DNA of 64,000 bases from Selaginella moellendorffii (Eukaryota > Streptophyta > Lycopodiopsida > Selaginellales > Selaginellaceae), in the NCBI RefSeq assembly GCF_000143415.4, contig NW_003314262.1:4102021-4166020 (forward strand), read 5' to 3'. The first letter of the stretch is position 1; each line of letters starts with the position of its first letter. The notes under the pieces were generated by a model. The model did not search any database. It was not told the origin of the DNA and saw only the letters and a program-made list of their open reading frames with translations. Shown here piece by piece: positions 1 through 11,386 of the stretch. The position numbers and the translations under genes were made by a program.

Positions 1-302
1 AAAAAGGAACTTTGTGGATGGAGGGATTGATTGCCTGTCTGGAACACTCATTAAATTCCACTGTCACTCTGCCGCAAAGCTCCTTGTAAGCGAGCTCCGC
101 ATTAGAACGAAGATAATCTGCAAAACCCCTGGCCAGTAGCTAGAGTGTCACTGCTCGGACGAAATCGCAAGAATTTCCACCGATCAACTACGATCGAGAC
201 GGCGCAAGCAAAGATATAGCATTACCTCTGGAGCTCCGTGTAGATCGTTGCTCGCCGCTCCTGGAACTCGAGAAACCGGCGAAGGAGCTCCTTCTCCGCC
301 AT
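1..302 (-). CDS. 5' part of a REX1-B-like protein gene (runs off the window)
   Basis: Reading leftward from the ATG at 302-300, exon 1 (about 302-225) encodes a charged helix-like N-terminus, MAEKELLRRFLEFQERRA, and ends at a GTAATG donor. An acceptor at 130-129 (AG) opens exon 2 from 128 downwards in the matching phase, reading GFADYLRSNAELAYKELC and staying open to the window edge. A short helical protein with an 'LL..FL..Q.ERA..Y.EL..GF..YL' pattern followed by 'Y..LC..VT.EF...S' resembles the REX1-B (REX1 DNA repair, REX1BD) family as I remember it; this assignment is tentative. The coding sequence itself is well supported by two spliced exons in one frame. Its ATG lies 72 bp from the divergent TMEM209-like start codon. 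Confidence 0.55.
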
Positions 303-374
303 AGCCAATCGCGCTAGGGTTTATACTTGCGAGGGTTTTTTCTAATTTTCGCGCCAAAACGATTAGGGCAAGCT
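303..374. promoter_or_regulatory. 72-bp bidirectional promoter/leader between two divergent ATGs
   Basis: Only 72 bp separate the start codons of the leftward REX1-B-like gene and the rightward TMEM209-like gene. The interval contains CCAAT (305-309) and TAGGGTTT (315-322), the plant telo-box in reverse orientation, which is frequent in leaders of housekeeping genes. Transcription starts must lie within this interval or inside the opposing genes. Seen: spacing and motifs. Inferred: shared promoter use. Confidence 0.5.
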
Positions 375-2677
375 ATGGCGGAGGAGAGCTCCGCTCCATC
401 TCCGGCGGCGAGACAACACAGGTTTGGAGTCTACCAGAATGCGGCGATCGCCTCGGCGCTGGATGCGCAAGGATCGAGGAGGAGCTCGCCGCCAGCGATT
501 ATCGCGCTTGTTTTCCTCGTTTCCACTTGGGGATTGCTCTCGATTTCTTACCGGTGAGTGGGCTCTAGGGTTCCTGGCTGGGTTCTAATGCTCACACTGT
601 TAGGAAGGAGACGATCAAAGACACAATGCGGCTTGTTGGGCTCACGTATCTCTTCGCAAGTAAGATCTTTCTATCTTTTCTATCTCCTTGGTACTGATGG
701 AACAAAAAACTAACGTAGAAACTACCGTGAGACTTTGCCAAGTCGTTCTTACGCTCGTCTTCCTCGGTGCATTGTCCGCGTTCTTGAAGGCCATTTTTTC
801 TTCCGAGGAAGGCTACTTCGTTTTCAAGTCATCTTCCCAGATTTCATCGCCACTGACACCACGGCAAGAGATGCTACTTGGAAGGCGAAGCTCAAGAACA
901 GCACTGCCGCCGCCAAAGACTGCCAAATCTCCGACCGCGGTTTCTCCAAGCACGATGTTCCCGATCCATCCTCCGCTGTTCAAAGGCGGAGTGAAAGGAA
1001 GTGGCCAAGCTCTCGGGGCTGCGTCTCCAGCAACACCAGTGCAAGTGAGTACATTTCCATACACACCATCGGTGGCTTCTTCTCCAGACTCGAGTTTTCT
1101 TCCGTGGACGCTCAAGTACAGGAACGATGAGATTCGGACTGAGGAGGAGCTTGAGAGTTTTCTCTCGGACGTGGGAACTAGAATGGTCGAGTCTTCAGGG
1201 AGAGCAGGCAGCACTCCACAGGGTGGTCCAGTTACGCCATCGCCAATACGAGTTCTAGGTGCCGGCTCCGGTCCAAACGTGATGAGCACTACACCTCGCT
1301 CTCCAGCAACTGCAGGGACACCGGTACGAGCCGTAAGGGTCTCGCCAAGTTCTCAAAAGTCGGGTGTTTCGCCAAAGAAGGCAGAAGGTGATCTTCCTGC
1401 TCCTTTCACAATCGAGCAGGCAACAGATGGCTTTAAAAAGCTGGGTTTGTGGCCTGATATCGAGCAGTGGAGAGACGGTCTCAGACAATGGATTTCGGAC
1501 GTTCTGCTTGCGCCACTGCTCTACAAGATCGACAGGAGCCATCTACAGGTAGCGAGCAGTATTGGTTTTCATGGCATGACAATGCTTTTATGACGTTACA
1601 GGTTATGGAGACAGCGGCGACACTTAGTTTTTCCTTGGCAATCAGTCCGATCGAGGGTAAACGCAATAGCAACAGCAGTCCTGGAATGGATGGGAGTGCA
1701 CAGGAATGGCTCACGACATTTGCTCCAGACGAGGACGCGCTTATTCATCAGTTTCGTGCATATCTGCTAAACGCTAAAAGCTCCACGCCGAGTAAGTTTT
1801 TGAGTTGACGAAGGCTGAACGTCTCTCTAACAATGCTCGTGTCACGCAGCACCATCTATTTTCGGGTTGAAGGTTCCGAACGAACAGGATGTGAATCCTT
1901 TACTGCAAGCGTGCCTCGATGCCGTCACTGAGCATCAACGATTGCGTGCTCTTGTAAAAGGCGAATGGGTGAAAGGACTTCTCCCCCAGAGCAGTGTGAG
2001 ATCAGATTATACGGTCCAACGTCTGCGAGGTACTCGCTTCTCTTTCTGTTTTTTTTTTCTTTCTTCAGTTTTGACGAATGCGTGAAATATGTTCATCTTC
2101 CAGAGCTAGCCGAAGGCACTTGTGTCAGGAAGTACGAGTTTGCTGGAACGGGCGAAGTTTACGACAAGTCCACGAAGCGCTGGAGCTTGGAACTTCCAAC
2201 AGACGCTCACCTCTTGGTCTACCTTTTCTGTGCGCTGCTGGAACACCCACAGTGGATGCTGCACGTCGATCCAACATCTCACCCGAGCACTCAGTCAGGC
2301 AACAATCCACTCTTTGTCGCCAGCCTTCCACAAAAGGAGCGGTTTCCAGACAAGTATGTGGCAGTCTTATCAAGCGCTCCTCCAGTGTTACATGCTGGTG
2401 CGTGTATTCTAGCCGTCGGCAAGCAAAGTCCTCCCGTGTTTGCTCTCTACTGGGACAAGAAGCTGCAATTCTCGCTTCAGGTAAACAAGCTCTCTTCCAT
2501 TTTTATCGCTTCTCTGAAAGAGTGTTTCTCCAGGGACGAACCGCACTGTGGGACGCGATTTTGCTCCTTTGTCATAGGATCAAAGTCGCGCATGGTGGGA
2601 TTGTTAGAGGCATCAATCTTGGCGGCCAGGCTTTTAATCTTCTGTCGCTACTGGAACAGCCTTGTGGCGAGAATTAG
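375..2677 (+). CDS. TMEM209-like membrane protein (plant 'cytochrome b561, amino-terminal' family)
   Basis: Seven exons splice in phase: 375-553, 604-659, 743-1548, 1602-1791, 1850-2029, 2104-2480, 2534-2677, giving about 643 residues, close to the plant family length. Two hydrophobic segments lie near the N-terminus (around IIALVFLVSTWGLL and VVLTLVFLGALSAFL). A long Ser/Pro-rich linker follows, and then the conserved C-terminal half with TDAHLLVYLFCALLEHP, FPDKYVAVLSSAPP and a final GGIVRGINLGGQAFNLLSLLE block. TMEM209 proteins are nuclear-envelope/pore-associated in animals; the plant members are mostly uncharacterised. The ATG at 375 is the first that leads into the spliced frame. A longer unspliced frame at 688-1593 simply overruns the exon 3 donor. 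The last two exons have a decayed partial duplicate at 12090-12275. Confidence 0.88.
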
Positions 2678-3231
2678 CGAAAGAGTCATCTTCACTATAC
2701 TTATTTTATACGATTTAATTTTACATGGAATTGAATCTAATTTTAATGTTCACATCCTTCTACAAATTATTAACTTGACAAAAATGTAAGAATAAATAAT
2801 ATAATTTGTTTTAAATTTCATATTATTTTGAAAAGTGAAAAATAATTTACTATGCTACTTTACAAAATAAAATATATAAGTAATAAAAGGAAACGGCTTG
2901 AAATAAATTTTTTAAATTAATTAAGTTTGTAAAAGTTTAATTAAGAGTTTGTTCATATTTAGTAACAAATAGGTATTAAGTTTAACTAGATTAATTAGTT
3001 AATAACATATTAAAATTAACATTTAACAGTTTATAATAACCTAAACTTAAAGGATCTAGAGTTAAGAAAGATTGTTTTTTGAAAAACTGTTGTTTTTATC
3101 TTTCATTTAAAAAGGTGTAAAATTTATAAAAAAATATAATGACTAGAACTTTTTTAAATTTAGTTAAAAATTGTATGATACATAAAGTTTTTTTTATAAT
3201 TTAAGTAAGGTGTCCTCTCAAAAATATATAT
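2678..3231. other. AT-rich intergenic DNA
   Basis: Strongly AT-rich sequence directly after the TMEM209 stop codon. I see no coding frame, repeat or RNA gene; it presumably contains the TMEM209 3' UTR and then decayed intergenic DNA up to the first LTR. Confidence 0.6.
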
Positions 3232-5685
3232 TGTAAGTTCTGATTATATTGCTATAATGTTGTATACTAATATTAATGACCATACACTAAAATTAGCATA
3301 ATGGGATTTTGATAGCTGTTATATTGATTCAATTCATACCTCTTGCTCTTGTATATAAGCTATGGTTTTTGGGTTAATTAATGTACACATTTTTGTATTC
3401 CATTTCCATATTTTATCCATCACATAAAGCAGCTTTAATTATTCCTAAGAAATGCTTGGATTTAATCTTTTGGTTTAGATTTAACTTTTGCATTATCTAA
3501 ATCATACTTCCCTTGTAATTTTTCCATTTTCTTCTCTTTTAATATTCTTTTTTTATTCATCTTCATAGCAAAATAGTAACCTCCTCCTCTTTTGACTTTG
3601 AAGTAGTAGTTGGTGCAATTGTTTGATATTATGTAGATAGAATTAAACAATTAAACTTAGTTGATAATAATATTTATGGCATGTGGTACAACTCCTTCTA
3701 TTTTTATTGCTAATCCTTGTGTTTATCCAAAATAAGAATCCTAGGGATGATATGTACCATTGATTTGATCACTTTACAATAATTATCACATATCATTTTT
3801 AGGATGATGTTTGGCATTTATATGAGTTTCTCACATATCTCCAAGTGGCATTGCAGTGGTACAATAGTTTGAGTGTAGCCACTCATGCAGGTTAGAATAT
3901 TCTCCCAGACATCTTCAAGCATACATTTGGACATGTTTTCAATTGTGATGATGCTTTTTAACAATCATATCATCTTCATCAAGGGCCAATTAAATTAGTG
4001 ATGCAATTTGGTATTTGCTTCTAAAGCTCTTTCTTCATGTAAAGCCAAATATATTGGAGCGAATCAAGTTGAGAATGTTGTAGCTAGCACTTTGTCAAAA
4101 TTTTGTGGACTTTATGCATGCACTTGCTTTAGCCACCTTTGATGATATTTTTCGATTAGCACAATACTATGAAGCATTGCTTTTTTCACTTTTTATTACA
4201 TATCTTTCAGCTCCACTTTCTATGGGAGATGGTCTTGTTTTGATGGAGGTCGATGTTGTTGCTGTTTGTGTTCAAGGACAAACACAAAGATATGGTCATA
4301 GCCGTGATGTGCACTACTAAACGTGTAATGAAGTTAGTCACACGTATCAGCATTGTTGGTATTTTCCAGATTGACATCCTCCATTTCCTGGGTGGAGGCT
4401 TTTGCGTCAACAATTTTTTATTTGTGTTGTTACTGTGGAAAGTTTTGACATAGAGATTCTTTCGGGAAATAAACAATTATGTGAATAGTGGGGGATCCTT
4501 GCACATATAAATCAATAACCCTTCCATCCTTCTTTTGGGAGTACTATTAAAGGGTTCACTTGGCACAAGTTCATTTAATGTTGATAATAATGCCATTCAA
4601 TTTGAACAATGCTTTAATGACTTTCTAGTAGATGATGGATGAGGTTTTCTATGATATGCTAGAGATAACTATTGTGTTTAATGTGTTTACAACTATTGTT
4701 AGATACTTCTTCCTCAATTAAATGGTGTTCTAACATTTCTATTTAGAGTGGATTCTCTCAGATAATGGTCTCGCATTTATAGATAAGGCATTTCACATTT
4801 TAACATCTTGGCTAGGGATATATCACACTTTTACAAGTGTTTATCATCCACATATAGATGGTTTGATAAAATGGCTTGTTCAAAGGGATGATCGTGAAGT
4901 ATATGAACTTTTAGCATTTGGATTAAGATGGTTATTTGCCATTTTTTTAGTATATATATATCATAGAGGTACAGAGTTTTGTTAGTGCTTTTTTATATAA
5001 ACTCTTATATGGTCATGATCCGATATTACCAATAGAGTTGAATTTACCTTTGTGATTGCTACAAGCTACCAATGCTAAATCTTAAGATCAGTATTTTATG
5101 AATATTTTTCCACTTGTCTAAGTGGAGTCTATTGAACACTTGAGTTGTATACAAGTGGGACAATAAAAACATTATAACTCCTATCATTGTCCACCTATGG
5201 AGTATAAAATAAATGTCTTGGTGTTAGTGTGTTTTTTTAACCTTATAATACGTAATTTGTTTAAGGGGCTCTTTGTTCAATGGAAGGGACTGTATTGGAT
5301 GTTATGGCAAGTTGAACTGCAAGTTTATGAAGTTCAGTATAATATTCAACATGTCAATCCTCCAGACATTATCACTTTGTACAAAAGGATTAGGAATAAC
5401 TAGCATTAGCTATAAATCCACCAGTGCCTTTTCCTAATGTTCCTCTAGATCCTACTGTATTAACCAAAGAATGTTGGCTACCTTGTATCCTTTCAAAAAG
5501 ACCAAATGATATGAGATCCAAATGTACAACTGTGATGTTATACACTAATATTAATAGTTGTAAATTAATATTAGTTTTATGGAATTTTAATAGCTATCGA
5601 ATTGGTTTCAATCTAAACCACTTACTCGTATAGCTAATAAATATGTTTATTTCTGTATTCCATTTCCATATTCCATGTGCTTAAA
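3232..5685 (+). mobile_element. Decayed, internally deleted Ty3/gypsy copy (relative of the element at 5973-11561)
   Basis: Both ends are AT-decayed versions of the LTR found at 5973-6147: a 5' LTR at about 3232-3424 and a 3' LTR at about 5510-5685, sharing blocks such as GGGATTTTGATAGC and TGTATATAAGCTA. Between them, about 3800-4480 follows the gag region (gtggtacaatagtttgagtg against gtggtacaatggattgagtg), about 4490-4560 follows the gag/pol boundary, a short piece near 4590-4660 follows the reverse transcriptase region, and about 4690-5500 follows the end of integrase. Most of protease, RT and RNase H is therefore missing, through at least two internal deletions. Most substitutions relative to the intact neighbour are C to T or G to A, as expected after long cytosine methylation. 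No frame remains open. Confidence 0.8.
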
Positions 5686-5972
5686 ATATAAAATATATTA
5701 TGCAAATAAATTTTTTAATCTTCAAAATAATTATTGTTATTACAAATGAATATAGAATCAATCTATAAAGAAATATAAAAAAATCAATATATGAAAAATA
5801 TAAAATTTGATAAGATGATTAAATGTTATTTTCATAAAAATTCTTAAATGCATATGCCTAATTTACTTAGTTTGTTTGATTTGAAACATTGACCAAAACA
5901 TAACAGAAATCAGATATAAAGCACACCAAGTTTACTATCTCCTATATTAAGTATAAATAATAAAATACAAAT
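5686..5972. other. AT-rich spacer between two LTR elements
   Basis: No gene or motif seen. The last bases, AAAT at 5969-5972, form the left target-site duplication of the next element. Confidence 0.5.
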
Positions 5973-6147
5973 TGTGAGGGCCAAGTGTACGGCTACAATG
6001 CCGTATACTAATATTAGCATAGTGGGATTTTGGTAGCCGTCGGATTAATTTCAATCTGGACCACTCGCTCTTGTATATAAGCTAGGGTTTTTGGGCTAAT
6101 TGAAATGCACATTTCTGTATTCCCTTTCCATATTCCATGCACTCACA
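5973..6147 (+). repeat. 5' LTR of the Ty3/gypsy element
   Basis: Starts TGTGAGGGCC and ends CACTCACA; 175 bp, the same length as the 3' LTR. It contains a TATA box (6074-6080) followed by CTAGGGTTTTTGGG, a plausible retroelement promoter. Confidence 0.9.
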
Positions 6148-6380
6148 TTGGTGGAGGTGAGGGGCACCTTTGATTGTCCCTGAGGAGTGCTTGGATTTAG
6201 GATTTTGGTTTAAATCTAGCTTTTGCATTGTCTAGATCTAGCTTTTTCCATTTTCTTCTTTTTGTTCTTTCCTTTCAGGATTTTGGTTTAGATCTAGCTT
6301 TTTGCATTGTCTAGATCTACCATTTCCTTCTAGCCTTTTGTCATTTTTCTTCTTTTGCTCTTTCTTTTTCATTCGTCTCC

Positions 6381-7313
6381 ATGGCAGATCAGCAATCTCC
6401 TCCTTTGACTCTCGAGCAACAGTTGGTCCAATTGCTTGATGCTATACGCTTGCAATTGAACAACCAAACTCAATTGATGGCGGCATTCACGGCACGTGGT
6501 CCAACTCCTCCTGCTCTTGGTGCCAATCCTCGAGTTAGGCCAGAGTTCTTTCGTGGGAATCCCGGGGATGATGTGTACCATTGGTTCGATCACTTCACAG
6601 TGATTGCCACATATCATTCTTGGGATGATGCTCGACGTTTACGTGAGTTTCCCACGTGTCTCCAAGGGACGGCATTGCAGTGGTACAATGGATTGAGTGC
6701 AGCCACTCGTGAGGATTGGAGTGTTCTTCCGGGCGTCTTCAAACGCGCCTTCGGACATGCTGACGATTGTGATGATGCCTTCCAACAATTGCATCGTCTT
6801 CGCCAAGGGCCATCTGAGTTGGTGATGCAATTTGGCGTTCGTTTCCAAAGTCTTTTGCTTCGTGCGGAGCCCAATATGTCGGAGCGGATCAAGCTAGGAA
6901 TGTTGTGGCCAGCACTTCGTCAAGATCTTGTCGGCCTTGTGCATGCACTTGCTCCTGCCACCCTTGACGATGCTCTTCGCTTGGCACAACGTTATGAGAC
7001 ATCGCCTCTTCCACTTCTCGCTACACGTCCTTCCACTCCACTTTCTATGAGTGATGGTCCTCTTCCCATGGAGGTTGATGTTGCTGCTACTCGAGTCCAA
7101 GGACAAGGACAAGGATGTGGTCGTGGCCGTGATGTTTGTTGCTGGGCGTGTGATGAAGTTGGTCATACTTATCGGCGTTATCGGCGCTTTCCGGATTGGC
7201 AACCTCCATTTCCTGGGTGGAGACCTTGGCGTCAACAACGTCCCATTGGTGCTGCTGCAGTGGAAGGTTTGGACACCGAGATGAATCCGGGAAACGAGGA
7301 GTCGCGCGAGTAA
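6381..7313 (+). CDS. Ty3/gypsy gag polyprotein (open, zinc knuckle damaged)
   Basis: 310-residue open frame starting at the first ATG after the leader. The retrotrans_gag core is visible (RPEFFRGNPGDDVYHWFDHF, then FPTCLQGTALQWYNGLSAAT). A basic Gly/Arg tract near residue 245 leads into a CCHC-like knuckle reading CWACDEVGHTYRRY. The fourth ligand position is Tyr instead of Cys, so the knuckle is probably non-functional. The frame overlaps the pol frame by about 118 bp, implying a frameshift between gag and pol, either programmed or mutational. Confidence 0.85.
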   Translation: MADQQSPPLTLEQQLVQLLDAIRLQLNNQTQLMAAFTARGPTPPALGANPRVRPEFFRGNPGDDVYHWFDHFTVIATYHSWDDARRLREFPTCLQGTALQWYNGLSAATREDWSVLPGVFKRAFGHADDCDDAFQQLHRLRQGPSELVMQFGVRFQSLLLRAEPNMSERIKLGMLWPALRQDLVGLVHALAPATLDDALRLAQRYETSPLPLLATRPSTPLSMSDGPLPMEVDVAATRVQGQGQGCGRGRDVCCWACDEVGHTYRRYRRFPDWQPPFPGWRPWRQQRPIGAAAVEGLDTEMNPGNEESRE

Positions 7314-8975
7314 TGGAGGGACCTTGCGCGAATAAGTCAGTGACCCCTCCATCTTTTTTTTGGGAGTATCATCAAGGGGTTCACTCGGCACCAGTTCATC
7401 CAGTGTTTACTTTCCAAGCTCATCTTTATAACAAGAGGCCTCCTATTATTCTCTCTGTGTTGGTTGATACAGGTTCGAGTTTATCTTCTATTGCTCAACC
7501 TGTTGCCACACGTTGTCATCTACACTTGTGTCGTGTAGCGGAACCAGTTTTCATTCTTTATGGCAATGGCCGTACACATGCATGTGCACGGGATGAGGTA
7601 GACCTGGTTGTGCGTGTGGGCGATCTCGAGCTTGAGTTGCAGTCGTTGCGGGTGGTGCCGAGTCAAGCTTTTGACCTCATTCTTTGTATGGATTGGTTGC
7701 AGCGCAATCATGCCAAGTGTGACTTTGAGGCTTCTCCCCCTTGTCTCATACTTCCTTATGTTTCCTCCATTCCTCTCACATCCGTACCTCTTCGTCCCTC
7801 TACTTCCACCTCTGCTTCTATTACTTTTGTTCCCCCACTATTTCCTCCTGTGTTTCCATCTTGTTTTGCTCTTCCCTTTTCCGATCCCTCCGACGATCTT
7901 TGTGTTGTAGCAGTTGACAGGCTCATGAAGGAGTATTCTGATCTCTTTGACTTTGACCTATCGTCTGGAGCCAAGATTGCTACACGTCATCCGATTCCAA
8001 TTGGGGATGCTCGTCCAATCAAGGTTCCTATTCGTCGTCGGTCACCAAAGGAGATCAAGATTTTACGTGCAAATGTCCAGGAGATGTTGGAGAAGGGTGT
8101 TATTCGGAAGTCACGAAGTCCTTGGGCATGTGAACTTCATCTTGTGACGAAGCCTGATGGGAGTATTCGTTTCTGCATCGACTATCGTCCGTTAAACGAC
8201 GTAACGATCCCGGATGTGTACCCTCTTCCTCACACTGCTGATCTCTTGGATCGTCTGGGGCGAAGTCGTTGGTTCACCAAGATAGATCTTGCTTCAGGGT
8301 ACTAGCAAGTACCGATGGCCGAAGAAGATATTCCTAAGATTGTTTTTCGTACACCATTTGGTTTGTATGAGTTCTTGGTGATGCCATTTGGTTTGAACAA
8401 TGCTCCAGCAACTTTTCAATGGATGATGGATGAGGTTCTTTGCAATATGCCGGAGGTGACTGCTGACTTCATTGATGATGTCTTGATCCACTCGGAGGGG
8501 ACGTGGGAGGAGCATGTTCGTGATGTTTGTAAAGTGTTGGATCGGCTACGTGACGTTGGTTTAAAGCTGAAGCGGTCAAAGTGCGTGTTTGGATCCAAGG
8601 ACACAACTTATCTTGGGTACCGTATTTCTCGTGAGGGTTTGCAAGTTGATCCTGACAAACTTGTGGCTGTTCTAAAGTTCCCTACTCCGAAGTGTGTGAA
8701 TGATGTGCAGCGCTTCTTGGGCAAGGTGTAGTATCTCGGGCGTTTTGTGGATCATCTTTCTGATCGCATTGCACCATTGCGAGCGTTGCTGAAGTCATCA
8801 ACATCATCTTTCATCTGGTCTCCGGATTGTGAGTGAGCGTTTGGGGATCTGAAAAAGTTATTGACAACTCCTCCGGTTTTGGCATATCCTGACTACACTC
8901 GACCTTTTATTTTGCACGTGGATGCTTCTGACATTGGTCTTGGAGGTGTGTTAATGCAAGAGAACTCGAGTGTGC

Positions 8976-9169
8976 TGTAAGCAACCAAAGAGAACGACTC
9001 GAGAGACGGTCCATAGGGTTCAAATATAGAGGGAAAGGGCCCATGAATAAGAGTGCACCCCCTTTTCCAATCGGTTAAGGGTCTTGGGATATTTGGGGTT
9101 AAGCGTCCTTGGGTTTGAATAGTACTGGGCTGGGTGACCTCCCGGGAAGTCCAAACTCAGGAGCTTACA
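8976..9169 (+). repeat. TRIM left LTR
   Basis: 194 bp, TGTAAGC...GCTTACA, preceded by TGTGC. Confidence 0.93.
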
Positions 9170-9171
9170 TT

Positions 9172-9183
9172 TGGTATCAGAGC
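9172..9183 (+). other. TRIM primer-binding site (initiator Met tRNA)
   Basis: TGGTATCAGAGC, complementary to the 3' end of plant initiator tRNA-Met, two bases after the left LTR. Confidence 0.92.
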
Positions 9184-9353
9184 GGTCTCGGGTCCGACTC
9201 TGTTGGTTGGCTAGGGGAATCCGACTCTGTTGGTTGGCTAGGGGAATCCCACCACATGTTGATTGACATCTGGCTGGTCCAGTTTGCTCCCGCTGGGCTC
9301 GGCTCTTAGCTTCCGTTCACGAGGGCGTGAACTTGCAGGGAAGCGTGGTGGAT

Positions 9354-9547
9354 TGTAAGCAACCAAAGAGAACGACTCGAGAGACGGTCCATAGGGTTCA
9401 AATATAGAGGGAAAGGGCCCATGAATAAGAGTGCACCCCCTTTTCCAATCGGTTAAGGGTCTTGGGATATTTGGGGTTAAGCGTCCTTGGGTTTGAATAG
9501 TACTGGGCTGGGTGACCTCCCGGGAAGTCCAAACTCAGGAGCTTACA
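9354..9547 (+). repeat. TRIM right LTR
   Basis: 194 bp, apparently identical to the left LTR, followed by TGTGC. Confidence 0.93.
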
Positions 9548-11386
9548 TGTGCCTAGTCAGCGTCATCCCATTACATATATAAGCCGTACATTACAACTAG
9601 CGGAGATGAATTACTCCACGACAGAGAAGGAGTGTTTAGCAGTAGTTTGGGGTTTCGAGAAACTTCATGCATATCTACATGGTTCTCGGACGTTACTTGA
9701 AGGTGACCATGCTGCTGTTACTTCATTATTAAAGCGAAAGAACATGGTTGGTCGTATTGCTCGATGGGATTTAAAGCTTCAGATATATGATTTTGATATT
9801 GTTCACCTCCCAGGGAGTTCTATGGCTGATGCTGATGCCCTTTCTTGAGCTCCTTTTCCTTCTTCATTCTCTTCTCATGTTTCTGACGAGCCTGTCGTTC
9901 CAGCATCTGTGGATTTTCTAGACGAGGATTCTGTGCCGTCGGCGGTTGCTATACTTGACGTTCAGTGTCCACAAGGTGCAGAGCAAGATCTACCTTCGCT
10001 TGATGAGGTTCGCGAGGCTCAAAAGATTGAGCCATGGATTCGAAGGCTTCGAGATGGGTTTGAGAATCCTGCAACACTTGCTGATGACTTGCCTTTCCGG
10101 CATTTACATTCTCAATATCGTCTTGAAGGTGGCCTTCTTTATTTTGTGGGGACAGATCCTGATGATCATTTACGGCTGGTGGTGCCTTCTATCTTTATTC
10201 CGCGGTTTCTCCATGCCTACCATGATTCTCCTGTTCTAGGTGGGCATATGGGACATCGTCATGTAATCGAGAAGCTACGCAAGTCTTTCTATTGGCCGGA
10301 GATGCGATGTGATATTATCCAGTATGTGCGTAGCTGCGTTTGGTGCCAAGCTTGTAATATTCCCCCTCGGACTGCAGAAGGACAGTTGGAGTCAATTGTA
10401 GTTTCCCGTCCGTTTGAATTAGTGGCGTTTGATCTTATGGGACCTTTTCCACGGTCAACTGCTAGCAATGAGTATGTTATTATTGCTTCTGACTATTTGA
10501 CTTGTTGGGTGGAAGTTGGTGCTCTTGCTAGTGCCTCTGCAATTGCTGTTGGATACTTCCTCCTCAATCGAGTGGTGTTCCAGCATTCTTGTCCAGAGCG
10601 GATTCTTTCGGATAATGGTCCCACTTTTATGGCTGAGGCGTTTCATGTTTTGACGTCTCGGTTGGGGATTCGCCACACTTTCACGAGTGCTTATCATCCA
10701 CAATCAGACGGTCTGGTGGAACGGCTCGTTCGGACGTTCAAGGGGATGATTGCGAAGTATGTGAACTTTCAGCATTCGGATTGGGATGGTTATTTGCCGT
10801 CTCTTCGGTATGCATATGTCACTGGGGTGCAGAGTTCTGTTGGTGCTTCACCATATAAACTCCTATATGGTCATGATCTAATATTACCAACGGAGCTGGG
10901 TTTACCTTCGCGATTGCCACGAGCTGCGGATGCTAGGTCATGGGATCAATATTTGATAAGCATTCTTCCACTTGTCCGAGCGGAGTCTGCCCAACACTTA
11001 GGCCACGTACAAGTGGGACAACAACGGCGCTACAACTCTCGTCATTGTCCACCTGCGGAGTACAAAGTGGATGATTTGGTGTTAGTCCGTTTTCCCCATC
11101 TTACAGTATGTGGTTTATCTAAGGGGCTCCTTGCACAGTAGAAAGGACCATATCGGGTGTTGCGGCAAGTTGGACCACAAGTTTATGAGGTTCGGCATGA
11201 CGTCCAACAGGCCGATCCTCCAGAGATTGTGCATGTGCAGCGGTTGAAACGCTTCATACAAAGGGATCAGGAGCAGTTAATACCATCTACAGATCCGCCG
11301 ATGCCTCCTCCTGATGTTCCTCCAGATCCCAGCCCGTCTACAAGAGAACCCTGATGGTCTTCCATTATCCTGAGAGGGGGGGATGA

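Larger units (their letters stand above)
8976..9547 (+). mobile_element. Intact TRIM (terminal-repeat retrotransposon in miniature)
   Basis: 572 bp with two 194-bp LTRs (8976-9169 and 9354-9547) that I read as identical, each beginning TGTAAGC and ending GCTTACA. The 184-bp interior has no coding capacity. It starts two bases after the LTR with TGGTATCAGAGC (9172-9183), the canonical plant initiator-Met tRNA primer-binding site, and ends in a purine-rich tract (GCAGGGAAGCGTGGTGGA) directly before the second LTR. The target-site duplication TGTGC flanks it on both sides (8971-8975 and 9548-9552). All TRIM hallmarks are present, and identical LTRs imply recent insertion. The interior carries a short direct repeat (GGTTGGCTAGGGGAATCC). 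It was inserted into the RNase H region of the gypsy element. Confidence 0.95.
7196..11354 (+). pseudogene. Ty3/gypsy pol (protease, RT, RNase H, integrase), interrupted
   Basis: Protease is marked by LVDTGSSLSSIA (near 7470). RT is marked by RFCIDYRPLNDVTIPD (8167 on), VMPFGLNNAPATFQ and FIDDVL. RNase H is marked by FILHVDASDIGLGGVL (8910 on) and, after the inserted TRIM, TYISRTLQLAEMNYSTTEKE. Integrase has the zinc-binding HMGHRHV...CVWCQAC block, DLMGPFP, SDNGPTF and the QSDGLVERLVRTFKG Glu motif. In-frame stops lie at 8303 (TAG), 8729 (TAG), 8834 (TGA), 9846 (TGA) and 11139 (TAG). Each is one transition away from CAG, CGA or TGG. Without the TRIM and one target-site copy (577 bp) the RNase H frame is continuous. 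Confidence 0.88.

Noticed and set aside
11157-11354. Possible chromodomain after integrase in the gypsy element
   Set aside because: The tail after the last stop codon is a short Pro-rich sequence (STDPPMPPPDVPPDPSPS) with no chromodomain aromatic pattern.
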